64,000 bases of DNA, taken from Mermis nigrescens (lineage: Eukaryota > Nematoda > Enoplea > Mermithida > Mermithidae). A model generated the notes under the pieces. It did no database searches and was not told the DNA's origin. It saw nothing but the letters and a program-made list of their open reading frames with translations. This document shows positions 46,305 to 58,165 of this stretch, piece after piece (the first letter of the stretch is position 1; every line of letters starts with the position of its first letter). Location of the stretch: assembly GCA_036768485.1 (NCBI GenBank), contig JAVLUZ010000340.1, positions 1,478,970-1,542,969 of the forward strand, in the 5' to 3' direction. A program made the position numbers and the translations under genes.

Positions 46305-46956
46305 CTTGTCACTAACGCTTACTAGCAAATTCGACATTTGGCTTACATAAGAATCCAAATATTTTTCCATGCCAAAAAAGGTCAACAAATCTATATGAAA
46401 GACAGGAAACACCAGTTTTGGCAATTCTCATCAAAGTATATTCATTGGCATCAAAATTTAGCAAAAAATTTTTTTACAAACGAAGTTTATAGTGTGGAAG
46501 AGTACCTTTTTTGGGCTGACAAACGATGGGTACACGTCAAAAACGCTGTCTATCGACGTTTTGGACAATGCTAGTTCTTTCTAGAACATAAAGACAAAAA
46601 ATTTCGAAAAAAATCGTGAAAGTTGTAAAATATAGTCAAAAAACGTGTATATGGCTCGAAGTACCGAAAATTTGAAACTTTAAAGCCAAAAATGAGGCAT
46701 GTAATATTTTATTACATTTGATGCCGTTTCTTTGTGTTCTACTCTTTTTTGCAAATAAATGAAGAATAATTTAAGACGACGTGGATCTATCACATTTTAT
46801 ATTTATTGCGAGGAGCACGTTTGTATTTAAAACTTAATTTTAATAAATAGTCGCGCTCAATTCTCAAATAAAATGAACTTACTTTTCTGATTTATATCGA
46901 TTTTCATTTTTCACATTCATCCTTATTTATTCGAAATTTTTTTCGCGATTATTTAG

Positions 46957-47182
46957 GGCTTTGATCGCTTTTGGTTGCATACTGGCCGCTGTCATACTCA
47001 CATTTTGCTTCGTTTGCCTGGTTTGCGGAGCAACCTGCATGTCTTGCTGCGAATCGTGTTCCAAAGGTTGCGCTACCTGCAAATGCTGCGTCTGCGCTCC
47101 CCCGAAATTCGGCGGAGGAAATACGCAGATCGTTGCCATTGGCAACGCAGGAGCTTCTGCGCCGGCAGCTCCACAACGTTAG
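46957..47182 (+). CDS. Terminal exon: membrane segment plus cysteine cluster
   Basis: Acceptor GCGATTATTTAG; one base completes a codon, then 74 codons to TAG at 47180. It opens with a hydrophobic segment ALIAFGCILAAVILTFCFVC, then a cysteine run (CGATCMSCCESCSKGCATC, CKCC) and a Pro/Gly/Ala-rich end (APPKFGGG, APAAPQR). Cysteines directly after a membrane segment suggest palmitoylation or a cysteine-rich cytoplasmic collar. Two other frames are also open across this GC-rich stretch, so the reading rests on the acceptor phase and the membrane segment. Upstream exons were not found. Family not recognised. Confidence 0.55.
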
Positions 47183-47245
47183 TTCGTAGTATTAAATTAG
47201 ATTAAAGAAAGGAAACAACTAAGGACTAGGGCAGGGTCAGTGGTC

Positions 47246-48565
47246 TGGACCACACGTGGGCGTGAAGGGGGTTTGAAGAGGGTTCAGACCCCTGAGAATC
47301 CGGCAGACCTCCGTTCAAAAATCTATGGACCGCAGAATTGAATTTTTGGCATTTTTTATTATTCGTGTTTTACGCCACCGAGACCCCAGAGTACGGCTGC
47401 TGCCAATGCATTGTCTTAGAACGTTCGTCTTCATGGGGGAAGCGGGATTGAGGAGGGTTTTAACTCACCTAGGTTGGCTACTGACCCCGCTAAACAGTTT
47501 CAAACCTCCCAGAAATTTTGTTTTCCCGAAAATAATCGTCAAAAGTGTGTCTTTTTAAGAGTTTTTATCTGACTTTCGGCTCAAAAGTGTCAAATTTTCG
47601 CTGCTTTGTCGCAGCTAAGTCCGTTTACCGACTATATTTTGTTTGGTTTGCTCGAATGTTTTTCCGAAAATTTTTTTATGCTTTTATGTTCTAGAACGAC
47701 GAGCATCGTGCGAAACGACGAAAACAGTGTTTTTGACGTGTACTCATTGTTTTTAACCCCAAAAAATCTTTTTTTAATTTTTCAGGCTGACTCCCAAAAT
47801 TCCCGCGCTGTGCATGTATATTCCAGCCTGACTCTAGACTTTAGGTACGCAACAAGGTCAGCTGGATAATTAGCTGAAATGGCTTAAATCGGTGTAATTG
47901 TCAAAATAGTTTTAATACGCTATAATAATTTCACACTTTGGTCAATTTCAAGCAATTTTGCAAAAAATTCTGATTCTTTTCAATCATTGGCCTCAATTTT
48001 ATCCTATTGTTCTCGGTAACATTTCTTTCTATGTTTTTGAGGTCTAGACCATACCTGGGCGTGGGAGGTTGGGGGTATGCAACCCCCGAGAAACCAAAAT
48101 ACCCCCCCAGAATTGAATTTTTAAATTTTTTTGTTTTTTCGCAATTTTTTGATGCCAATGGATAGTGCTCGATGAGAAACGTTGAAAAATTGTGTTTTTT
48201 CGCCATACCATTATTTGTAAGGCCATTTTTTTACCTTTGAAAAAATCTTACACCCCCAGAACTTTGGTGGCGCCCATCTATGTTCAAGACCTCTAAGCCC
48301 TCCCAACGTGCCTATCTGATCTGCAGAAGCACAGAAGAAAAATTTTGTGGGTAAAATATGGCAAATTTGAAACCAATGAGGGACAAAATTCCAGCATTCT
48401 TTCAAAAGTGCTTGAAATAGATAAAAACTGCTAAATAATGCAGTTTTTACTCTATTTTAACATTCACTTCGATTTTAAAGGTCATTTTGAGTCAAAAAAT
48501 TTTCAATATACCTTCACCAGACCGAGTTGACCCCTCACCTCGGCCATATTGTGCATCTATGCCGA
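47246..48565. repeat. Repeat cluster with one clear MITE
   Basis: About 47246-47830 is an expanded, diverged CATACGTGGGC-type element (CACACGTGGGCGTG to GTGCATGTATATTCC). 48050-48282 is a clearer copy (CATACCTGGGCG to CGCCCATCTATG) with flanks GTCTAGAC and TTCAAGAC. About 48290-48565 is a 'gatctgggaggg' repeat. Confidence 0.65.
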
Positions 48566-49414
48566 TGACTTTAACGATTCAAGGATTTAAACTTTTTCTT
48601 ATTTAATATGTAGCTTTATTGGTAATTAGGATATTGAGAGGAAAGTATAAAATTTTTCTGGGGAGGGATGCGTAGCTGAGCGATTATCTCGTCTGAGCTT
48701 AGAAATCTTTTTAGCATATCTCGTCTGAGCTTAGAAATCTTTTACATTACTTTGGAGACACTAAGCTTTAAATGTTTAAGCTAGAACGTTACAGAAGTGA
48801 TTCGTTGTATTTTGCATACAAACTTCTTCGGCGCTTCTAACAAGCATGAATTTAAAAGGATTAAAAGGGAGATATCAAATACAATAATTTAAATAGTAGC
48901 GTAGAGCACCCAGAAATTCACCGAATTGTAAAATCCTTACATACAATTTTATTTGTTTTATTTTTAATGGTTTACACCAATAAATTGAGCTCCTGGGTAA
49001 TATCAAAAATGAGTTATTCACTCACATTTTTAATTTCTTAACTTTACAAGTCCTAAAATTTTTTTCGAATACTATATTGATTGCAGTATCTTCAGACAAA
49101 TTTTCTATTGAAGCTGATCTGTCAGCATGAATATATATAAGTGTACCAAATGACGTTCTTTACTGTTAAGAGAAGCACTTCATCTTCCGAGAAAATCACG
49201 CACAGCTATGCAAAAAAAATCTTTCAATTTTTTTAAATTCAAACTTTTTGCGACAAATGAAATCGTGTTTACTGAAATTATCACGGTGTTTCCCGTAGGA
49301 ATTATGAAACAGCTCACAAAATCGTGAATATATCGCTAATACTTAAGCAGCTTGAAACCAGATTTTTTACTTAAAGATGCTTGATGGAAGTATTGTGAAT
49401 TTAACAATTTTCAG
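48566..49414. other. No gene; one 26-bp direct repeat
   Basis: AT-rich. ATCTCGTCTGAGCTTAGAAA plus six bases occurs at 48686-48711 and again at 48717-48742. Otherwise nothing recognised. Confidence 0.6.
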
Positions 49415-49422
49415 CAGTAATA

Positions 49423-50151
49423 ATGAACTCACTTTCGGCTGCGCCTCAAATGACCCAAGCCAATAATCAACCGCAAGCGCAGTGTCAGCCGATACAGCAG
49501 CAACCAGCCGCTCCTTGGGCACAGTGCCAAAATAATGCGCCTCAATTTCAGCAGCAGCCACAACCAACTACTGGCTTTCAGCCTTACCCCACCGGTCAAC
49601 CTTGGTCTCCACCCACGCAATCTGTCGGTCAGCAGGCGCCGATACAGCAGCAACCAGTCGCTCCTTGGGCACAGTGCCAAAATAATGCTCCTCAATTTCA
49701 GCAGCAGCCACAACCAGCTAGTGGCTTTCAGCCTAGCGGTCAACCTTGGTCTCCACCCACGCAATCTGCCGATCAGCATGCGTCGATACAGCAGCAACCA
49801 GTCGCTCCTTGGGCACAGTGCCAAAATAATGCGCAACAACTTCAGCAGCAGCCACAACCGAATATCGACTTTCAGCCTAACCCCACTGGTCAACATTTGT
49901 CCCCACCCGCGCAACCCACCGGTCAGCAAGCCCCCACCTCGACCCTTTCTCCACTTCAGGCCACCTTCACGAATCCTTCCGTAAAGCCGCCAGCTCTTTC
50001 AACCAGCGCTTCTAACGGCTATAATCGTTCGACGTGCCAGCCGAATCAACAGCCTTTATCGTTTCCACCCCAGTCTATCGGGCAACAAGCACCCCCGCCT
50101 TACTCGTCCCTCGATGGTGCAGCGCCCTCGGCTGGTCAAAAGTGCTTATAG
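49423..50151 (+). CDS. Gln/Pro-rich protein with three internal repeats, 242 residues
   Basis: Frame opens at ATG 49423, eight bases after an acceptor (ACAATTTTCAG, exon from 49415 with the frame open through it), and ends TAG at 50149. Residues about 24-175 hold three repeats of 47-52 residues, each with IQQQPVAPWAQCQNNA, a QQQPQP block, GFQP and SPPTQS. The C-terminus carries PPPYSSLDG, a PPxY-type WW-domain ligand. No membrane segment or signal peptide. This looks like a disordered, proline-rich protein or the tail of a larger one. It might belong with the membrane/cysteine exon 2.2 kb upstream, but their phases do not join directly. Family not recognised. Confidence 0.65.
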   Translation: MNSLSAAPQMTQANNQPQAQCQPIQQQPAAPWAQCQNNAPQFQQQPQPTTGFQPYPTGQPWSPPTQSVGQQAPIQQQPVAPWAQCQNNAPQFQQQPQPASGFQPSGQPWSPPTQSADQHASIQQQPVAPWAQCQNNAQQLQQQPQPNIDFQPNPTGQHLSPPAQPTGQQAPTSTLSPLQATFTNPSVKPPALSTSASNGYNRSTCQPNQQPLSFPPQSIGQQAPPPYSSLDGAAPSAGQKCL

Positions 50152-51833
50152 ACGCTGCGAATTTGCAAATTATAAAATAGAATGATATATTTCTGTTCAA
50201 TGACTAGCGTGCTGCGTGATGTTTTTATTCATTTATTCTAGTGCATATATATTGCATTGATTTGTAACATCTTGTAATACGCGCAACGATTACAATTCAA
50301 TGAAGTACAAGCGATTAACAAAGGTAAAACACGTGTACCGGGTTGGATATAACGTTTTGCTCCCCTAAAGCTGAAATGTTTAATAATACTAAGGCAACTT
50401 TCATATTATTTCAGTATGACTACGGTTAGCCATTAGCCCATCCGACTCCATCTTGTCTTTAAAAATGATTCAGTGTTTTCAGCAACGTTTATATCAGGAA
50501 TTTCTAGATCAAGTGCGTTCTGCAAAAGTTAACGCCATTTTCTGCTAGAACAGCTAAAATGCATTCGCTCTTGTTATGAACAGAAGTAGTAAGCAACTAC
50601 ACCAAAACATTTTCCGGGTTATTCAAAAATGAAATAACAATTTTAGTCGACATTTTCTCATATAAATCAGCGACACATTATGATTTACCGTGAACTTCAA
50701 TGATTTGCTACGCGATTTTCAATATTTTTTGATTAGCGGCCGACTTTCTCCAAGTTCCTTAAAACACTCTTCGACATCCTCGCCCCATGTTCTTTAAACC
50801 AATTTTTCACTTCGGCTCAACTTATCAGCGACCCCATTTTTTTGTAATGAAAATTGCTTCAGCATCAAACCTTTACGATTACCTATGTACTTGATCCGGT
50901 GAATTAGCATTTGCTTTTCTCGTGATAATTCGCCATGAAAATTCAATTAAATTAACGTATTTAGATTACTGCTGAATTCCAATTTCGACAAACTTTTAAA
51001 GAGGTATAAGAATTATTAAGGTACCTACAAGAAATTGGTATGACGCTAAGGGTCAAAACGGTTATGTCCAACCGCCCGGTATAGTCGAGCATGAAATTAG
51101 GCAACCAGCTGATAAATCGCAGAAAACAAATACAACAGAATAACTTGTCCCCAAACGCTCTATGTAAAACAACAAATCTCGAGCTTATCGAAGGAGAATG
51201 ACTAAAAAATAGCCAGTCTTTTAGAGATATCATAAAATTATTTTGCTCAACTCCGAAATTCGATTTATATATAAATATAATTAATCAGTTACTTTTCTTT
51301 AAGGAGCGAGAAAAGTGAAATTCTATCGAAATGAAATTTATTATTTGGAGCAGAAAAAATCTAGTAAAATAGGTGCCTACTCATAGCATTATTTTTCTGT
51401 TTTGGCTACTGGTATTTAGATAATTTATTTTAGCAAATTGGTTTCAAGTGTAATTTAATTTCAAGCTTTTCTCGAGCTGAAGTTCGGCTTTTAAAATTCA
51501 TGGAAAGACATATTAAGGCGAAAACTAGATGAAATAACGCGATTTCAGTTCTGCATATGCAGATATTAAAATTTTTTACTTTGACCTTATCTATTTTTAA
51601 GACTTTTTGACTCAAGCAATAGACAAATAACTCTAAATCAGAAATCTTTGAAATATAAATACTTTTGATTAGAATGCCGATTTTTGTTTAGTTCGTCCGC
51701 CGACGTACATACGTATCTAAGTCAATTAAAAGTCAGATTCACTCATCTAACGACGTTGTAAATAAAAAAAGCGCAATAATAAAATAAAAAGAATTAAGAA
51801 TGGAATCATGATGATTGAAGCTTTTAATGACTC
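50152..51833. other. Intergenic, no recognised feature
   Basis: Between convergent genes (plus-strand Gln/Pro protein, minus-strand Ras-like gene). AT-rich, no repeat family of this window recognised, no convincing exon. Confidence 0.5.
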
Positions 51834-52329
51834 TCATTGAAAGATTCTGAGCAATTTAAGCGCCGAACTGCGTTTAATAACCGTAGGATGAGGCGGAGAT
51901 CGTCCGGACGCATTGGTCGCAGCGCTGCTGCCGTTGACGTCGTACCATTTGTTTCGCGCTGGCGATTTCGATCTAGAACGTCCAGCGTCAACAGCGATCG
52001 GTGATAGCGTCGACGCTTTTGACGTCAGCGTCGCCGAAGAAGCCGTCTTTGACGATGTTAAGGTCGACGACTTTGTTGGCGACGACATCGATGTCAGACG
52101 GGAAGACGACGACGCCGTCGTCGTTGAGAGATTTCGATTGGTGGAGAGATCTGCGGCGGTTGAGGGCGTTTTGGAAGTCGATAGCGGCAGACGACGGTCG
52201 GAGGCCAGTGTGACGGCGCGATGAAACATCAACTTCACGGGTTCGAAGTCGTCGGCGGCGCTGCATTCGAAAAATTCGACGACTCGGTATTTGGCGGCCA
52301 AGCTCTGTCCTTGCGTTTTGCTCACTTGT
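51834..52329 (-). CDS. Ras-like gene, last exon (G5 and Ser/Thr-rich tail)
   Basis: 496 bp, acceptor CTCACTAACGCAG; QVSKTQGQSLAAKYRVVEFF, ECSAADDFEPVKLMFHRAV, then a long Ser/Thr/Ala tail with RSRSKSPARNK. The exon is much richer in GC and CG than its surroundings. Stop TGA at 51836-51834. Confidence 0.93.
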
Positions 52330-55300
52330 CTGCGTTAGTGAGTGTAAAACAGTGGAACTACGCATCGAATATGATGGCAACCATACGTATTCTGGGGAGT
52401 TTGAAGACCCCTAAATTACTGCTGGCCCACAGACTTTTTTCAAAAATCACAATGAATGTGATATATTGAGCGTTTTCTGGAGCTGATATCCAGAATCCCT
52501 ATGCTATTCATGTATGATGGCGACTGTAATCATAAATACATAGTACTATATAAAAATAGGTTTTCAGTTTCCGGAAAAAATTAAATTAGCAAATAAAGCA
52601 GCTTGAATAATGATAATATGTGCAAGGTATTGAGCTACAAACAAGCAAATAAATAAAGATAAGTAGTAGGTACAAAAGTTACATCAGTATTGATTCTTTA
52701 AGCGTTTGTAACCAGAATTCGTGAAACACATAGTGGTTTTGATGAGCGACTTGTGCTTAAATAAAAACCGGAAGCCGCCACAGTAGCTTTCGAAAAATAA
52801 TTAAACAAAGAAGAATATTGTGAGAAAGTAATCTCCTCCAAAATTAAAATAATTGGATAATTTTTGGGAAATTCTCATATTTCCGATCCTTGCAAATCAG
52901 GGATTTTAAATTTCTGATAAACTTTATCAAAAAAACGTACCGGTAACGATCCAAATCGGTTTTGTTTCCGACCAGACACACGGCATGTGGTCGCGTACAC
53001 AAGCTGTGCTCATGCGTCGCAATCGTTGCAAGCAACTGTTCGGCATAGTCAAAGCTCGATTTATTATCTATAGAATAGACGATGAAAAAGACGTCCGCCC
53101 AACCAAGATATCTGCTATGGTCTCTCCTGGTCTGCATAACACAAAATTGAAATTAAATTTACTCAACTTAGATTGATAAATATGCAAAGCATGTATAACA
53201 GACTGACTAATCGATAGTCTGAAAATATTGAGTGTACAGAAAAGCGCTAAAAGTAATGCATATCAGAACAAGGCATATCATTCCCGAAGATGTTTTTATT
53301 GGAATTACGAGCAGTGGCGATTCAAGATTTCCTGACAGGGGCGGAAGCCCAAATTTCCCTATTAGTGTAAAAAATTGTTTGAAAAATTCGTTCAATAAGC
53401 TTAAAGTAGCGCTTTTTTCGCCTTCTGTTGGTAGCCAGAATTATTTCGGAAATAAAGTCAAAAATTTTCGAAATATGTAAAGTTTCTTCAAAAAGGCTTA
53501 TAAAATTATTGCAAAAATCGACACAATGCGCCGAAAAAATACTCGTGAAATCATTTAAAGAACTACGAATTCTTTATTCCGTACAAAAACTACTCTTACG
53601 TAAGAAAAAGTTATTTAGAGCGCCAAAAAAGTCAGTAAATGTCATTAATGAGTACTACCCCGTGCGAAGCGACGGAAAATTTTGAAAAATTATGATGAAA
53701 ACGGCTAAAATCCTCAAAAAAATACATATCTATTCTTCACTGAGCCCAAATATTTTTTGACGACAGGAGCCCTCTCTAAATCCGCCTTTGGATACGGGTA
53801 TTAAGAGCATGATTGACAACATTTTCCGATTAGACATCACTTATTGCATTTATTGTTTTAAATTTATGCAATCGCAAAGCTCAAAATCCGATTTTGTGCT
53901 ACTAATCCTGCAAAAATACCAAGATAAACGTTCAACTGTTCGGTAAATTGCAATGATTGAGGAACAAAAACGACACATCTATTTTTCAGCGTTTTAATAA
54001 ATATGGGACCTAATTGATTTATTCTGATAAAAACCTTGGGTCACACAACCTGACCAATGACACTAAAATTTTGGATCTAATCGAACCTGCGAATAGCCTC
54101 TTCTTTTGCAAACAAGTTTTCTTATAACAAATAAATTTAACTACATTCAGCTGCACAAAGAAAAACATGAAAAAAATTTATGCGACGAATCAGTTTCGGC
54201 CTGCCTGGTTCTTCAATAAATTTTGCTGAATTTTCAAAACGAAAAATTGAAAGCATAGCATCAAGAATTAAGGAATTTTCTCATTGGGCGATTTTTTATA
54301 CTTGAAGAGTGCGATGTCCACGATTTAGTTGATAGATTAGTCAAGCTGCTTGCTGCATCATTCACAACTAAGCTTATCTATAAGAAGAATTTTGTAAGAC
54401 TGACAAAGATTCATCTGGAAGCAAGATTCATCTGGAAGCAATGCTCCCGTAAAATTTTTCTGTCAAGCTGAATAAACGGGATTTTATGATTCATTTGGTA
54501 AAATTACTACATATGACCTGACGTGCACATCTGGTGAGCTAAATAATTTAGAAGGGGAATTATATCAAACAACGGCAAAATATGCAATATTTAATTGAAA
54601 AAATGGCTAGAAAAATTTTGCTTGCGAATCGAAAAGAAGTGATAAATTAAAACACGGGACTTGAGGATAAGCTTTAACATTTATTCTATTTTTTCCAGTA
54701 TTTTAATAATCGGATAAAACTAAATGAGATTAAAATTTAAATGAAATAAATCCTTTATGATTTAATTAGCGCAATGAGTAGACATACGAATTTTAAGATT
54801 AAAAATCACATTTTTCAGAAATAAGTTCATATCTTCGTCATTAAGAAGGGAAGGGCTGTCGACACGACAGAATCCTGGCTCACCTAACAATTTTTAGACA
54901 AATAATTTTTAATTTTTTTAGACATTCTAGGTTGTAGACCAAACTCCTTATTTAAGAATGCGCTGAGGATTAACTTTTTTTCAAGAATGATCCGCAATTT
55001 CATAAAAAATTCCAATTGATGTGTATTTTAGGTATAAAGCAATTGCGAAAAAAAGTTGAGGATGCTACATATTTCCCATCACATGAAGAATATTCTTGGT
55101 CAGAAAAAGCAGTTCCGAACTCCGGAGACGACTTAGCTGCTGACCCAAAATATCATAAATCATCGATTAAAAATTAAGAAACATTTCATTTATTTATAAG
55201 GCATCTGAAGGAAAACTTGCGTTTCAGAATTAAAAATACTGAAATCCTAATGCTTTGCTTGTATGACAGGAAAGTGATGAGCGTTTTTGAAAGGTAAAAA

Positions 55301-56518
55301 GCGCTCGCTCTATTCTAACTTGCCTAAAATAATGCAAAAATAATAAATAAGATTACTTACCAACTGAAAAGTTTATGCGAGACGTAAGCGCGAAGTGCAA
55401 TATGAATAAACAATACGTAAAATAAAATTTAACGTGATTATGCAATAAAACAAATATTTATAGTTTTTAGAAATTTTAAAAACCAAAAATATTTTTCGGA
55501 TAAAAAGAACATTAAAATAAAAATTAAAAAAAACGTTTAGTATTTTAGTTATGCAAAATTGTGTGAAACTTACTCCTTCTGAAGTATCCATTATCCAAAC
55601 CATGTAATATTTTCCATCGATATTTTCTTGCTTGCAATAGGTATCTTCTGGAATTATATAACAATGATTGTTGCAAAATTGCTTATTTGACTCTAAAAAA
55701 TAATTTATTTTACCTATATTCGGATCATATTCGCTGATGAATCGCTTGGTCAAATACTTGACCGTCAATGCTAAAATTGTTTAATGAACTTAAAAATACA
55801 TAACGCACTAAATATTCAAAGTGCGATTTCGTTATAGCTTAGCTATTTTAGATACTAGACAAAAGAATTAGAAATGATAAATACGGTTTTCGCGTGAAGC
55901 TAAAATTCATGCTAAAAAGCTAAAGCAAATGTCGTTGCAATCACAAAGGAAGGAGACAACAACTAATGGGCGTGTGGGTTTCGAACCCCCATATTTCAAA
56001 ATACTTCCATCAGACCCCTTTGACGTTTTTCGCGATTTTTGACTCGCCTAGACCCCTAGTTTTTGGCTGCAGCCTAAAGACGGCTTCCTCGATGGACTCT
56101 TCTTCTCCTCTGTCTTGTCACGCAGATGAAGGAATTTGATTTTTGATGTGCTCAAAAATACATTTTTCTTCGAAAAGACCGAATTAGTGCATTGTTGACG
56201 TTCATAGGTACATTAATACGACGTATGCAAGAGTAAATGAAGTTCTTGACTGCTCATAGCTAAAAAGATCATCAGTGTCCTTTGCCATTTGTTTTCATTC
56301 ATGCATTGCTTTAAAAAATTTTTTATGATTACATGTAAAAAAATTTGATTTTGGCCAAATCTTGGGTCTATTAAACCAAAAATGCTGCCAATCTCATATT
56401 TCTTGATTTATTCGTTTTTACCTGATTTTCCCGATCCGTTGGCTCCGATAATGGCTACGTGAACTTCCTGTAGCGATGAGGCAACTTTTTGGCCATCCGG
56501 TGATAACAATAGCTGCAT
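51834..56518 (-). CDS. Ras-like small GTPase (RERG/RASL-type), five exons, complete
   Basis: Switch protein that would cycle between GTP and GDP. Exons: 56518-56422, 55770-55714, 55647-55574, 53131-52941, 52329-51834; all GT-AG, phases agree, 304 codons plus stop. Motifs in order: G1 IIGANGSGKS (P-loop), then TVKYLTKRFISEYDPNI and EDTYCKQENIDGK; G3 region WIMDTSEG; YLGWADVFFIVYSIDNKSSF; G4 GNKTDLDRYR; G5 FFECSAADDFE. G3 is unusual: Ras proteins have DTAGQE, and the catalytic Gln is missing here. After the G domain comes a tail of about 120 residues rich in Ser/Thr/Ala with basic patches, ending LKLLRIFQ, without a CAAX prenylation box, as in RERG/RASL11-type proteins. The start ATG has A at -3. 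Only the family is assigned; the nearest paralogue is uncertain. Confidence 0.92.
52941..53131 (-). CDS. Ras-like gene, exon 4 (G4)
   Basis: 191 bp, acceptor GTTATGCAG, donor TACCG|GTACGT; TRRDHSRYLGWADVFFIVYS ... VCLVGNKTDLDRYR. NKTD is the guanine-specificity motif. Confidence 0.95.
53132..55573. repeat. Large Ras-gene intron with one hAT-like element
   Basis: 53312-53790 looks like a hAT-type element: CAGTGGCGATTCAAG at one end, CTAAATCCGCCTTTG at the other; flanks ATTACGAG and GATACGGG agree only partly. The rest shows no feature. Confidence 0.55.
55574..55647 (-). CDS. Ras-like gene, exon 3 (switch II)
   Basis: 74 bp, acceptor ATAATTCCAG, donor GAAGGA|GTAAGT; encodes EDTYCKQENIDGKYYMVWI, then MDTSEG. 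DTSEG replaces DTAGQ. Confidence 0.9.
55714..55770 (-). CDS. Ras-like gene, exon 2
   Basis: 57 bp, acceptor CAATTTTAG, donor AATATAG|GTAAAA; encodes ALTVKYLTKRFISEYDPNI, typical of the RERG-like branch. The following intron is only 66 bp and open in one frame, so exons 2 and 3 are easily mistaken for one. Confidence 0.92.
56422..56518 (-). CDS. Ras-like gene, exon 1 (start and P-loop)
   Basis: MQLLLSPDGQKVASSLQEVH, then VAIIGANGSGKS; donor AATCAG|GTAAAA after one base of the next codon. Confidence 0.92.
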
Positions 56519-56781
56519 ATTTCGACAAACTCAATAATATACGACTACATACAGGTAAGCAATTGCGTTTTCGTTGAAACGTTATTTAGGATGTAACGGA
56601 CGACAGCTGATCCGCTAATGTCGATGTTGACTTCTGTTACCTTCCCTTAAGTGTATTTAAATGCACTTTATGTACTACATTCCCACACTCCATCTAATGC
56701 AAACTACATATGTCTCACCCGATCGAATAAATTTTTCTTTCTCGTTAAAATATAGTTTCACTGGGCGGCGGTAGGTAAAGT

Positions 56782-56950
56782 TTAGTTTCGGGAATAAATC
56801 CATAAAAAAATTTGATAAATTCTCTGAATTCTTTCTACGAAATTTTCGGCGACGTCAGTCGTATTTATGAACATACATTCGTTTATAAAGTGCCCAATTT
56901 TTTGTTTAAGTGTAAGTTCACAAAACGTTGAATAATTTATCATATTTTGT
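56782..56950 (-). CDS. Terminal exon of an unknown gene
   Basis: Acceptor TTCATTTACTAG, stop TAA at 56784-56782, 55 codons. It encodes NMINYSTFCELTLKQKIGHF, then INECMFINTTDVAENFVERI and QRIYQIFLWIYSRN. Protein-like composition; no family recognised. It lies 263 bp upstream of the Ras-like start on the same strand. Confidence 0.5.
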
Positions 56951-57711
56951 CTAGTAAATGAAAACAATATTTAGTAGAGTATGCGGCGGAGCTAACAAAT
57001 CATTCTGCTGCTATCGCACTATAGCTAACGCGTAAGGAAGTCCCGTCTCGCTTAAGCGTGATGCTTCGGGCGGATTGAAGGGGGTGGGTGATGGCGCCGC
57101 CCTCATTAGCCCGAATTAATTGGCTTGATAAAGAACGGATGTATAAATTTTATAAATTTTAGTCATCAACTTTCCTACAAAAACTTCAGCAAGTGCATTA
57201 AGTGCCAAATTTTCAAAACATTTCAGAGCGGAAAACGATTGCGATAAAAATAATTCGTTGCACTAGGAATCAGCTGCAAGATTAAAATCCGTTACAGAGT
57301 AAAAATCGGCGATATCGGGGACTTTTTACTCGGTTCAGAAGTGCCTTGATGAGAATAGAAACTCATCATATTTTATCATATTTTTTCGCTTGATATATTC
57401 AACATACACAAAGCAAACTGAACGAGCCGTGGGGCGAGGAGCGCCCCATAAGGCCTGGGGGAAAGAACTGCGGTCTGTTTTAGGAAACCTTGTGGCTGTA
57501 TCACAATTTTTGAGTCGATGTAAATTGATTACAAAAGTGGTTTAAACTGAAACAGCAATAACGATACAGTGCATTGCAATTGATAAGCATATGAAGTTTT
57601 ACTATGCAGAATTTTACTACAGTAAGCTGGATAAAATCCTAGCTGCACGCTAGATCGTTGAAGATTGATTCTCATGCACAAGGTTTCGTGAAATAGACTA
57701 AAGGTACTTAC

Positions 57712-57753
57712 CCATTTTATTTAGAACATTGAGACACGAATGTATAACATCGG
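57712..57753 (-). CDS. Candidate internal exon, 42 bp
   Basis: Acceptor ATTATTAACAG and consensus donor ATGG|GTAAGT; open only in the frame DVIHSCLNVLNKM. It may belong to the gene ending at 56782, but the phase differs by one, so another exon would be needed between them. Confidence 0.35.
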
Positions 57754-57789
57754 CTGTTAATAATTGTAAAACAACTGATGGACTTACAT

Positions 57790-58165
57790 ACATATGTAAT
57801 TGGGAAGGGAAGATTTTCAATCCCACAGAAAATTTTTCACCCCCTCCCCAAATTCGCTGTTTTTCGAAAGTTTCCAAAAGTTTCCCAAAAATTCTTAGGA
57901 AAGGTGCTTTTTTAAGTGTTTTTAGCTATATTACTTGCTCAAAAGCCTCAAATTTTGGACGCTTCGCGCCGTATACTCATGTTTTGACTACATCTTAGAC
58001 TTTTTTCGAAATTTTTTGTCTTTATGCTCTAGAAAAATAGAGCATCGTTCAAAACGCCGGAAGACGATTTTTTTAACGTGTACCCACTATTTTCGAACCC
58101 GAAGGCACTTTAAAATTTCACTCCCGCCCCACCAGAATTCCCATGCTGTGCATATCTGCTAATGG
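57790..58165. repeat. Diverged MITE-like repeat
   Basis: Same build as 7250-7646 and 47246-47830: starts near ACATACATATGTAATTGGG and ends CCAGAATTCCCATGCTGTGC, with the TTTATGCTCTAGAAAAATAG-type core. Confidence 0.5.

Noticed and set aside
51913..52224. Plus-strand frames opposite the Ras-like last exon
   Set aside because: They are shadows of the GC-rich coding exon on the minus strand.
55970..56010. GTGGGTTTCGAACCCCCAT, similar to a tRNA T-arm
   Set aside because: No acceptor, D or anticodon stems fit around it on either strand; the neighbouring C-rich run looks like repeat ends.
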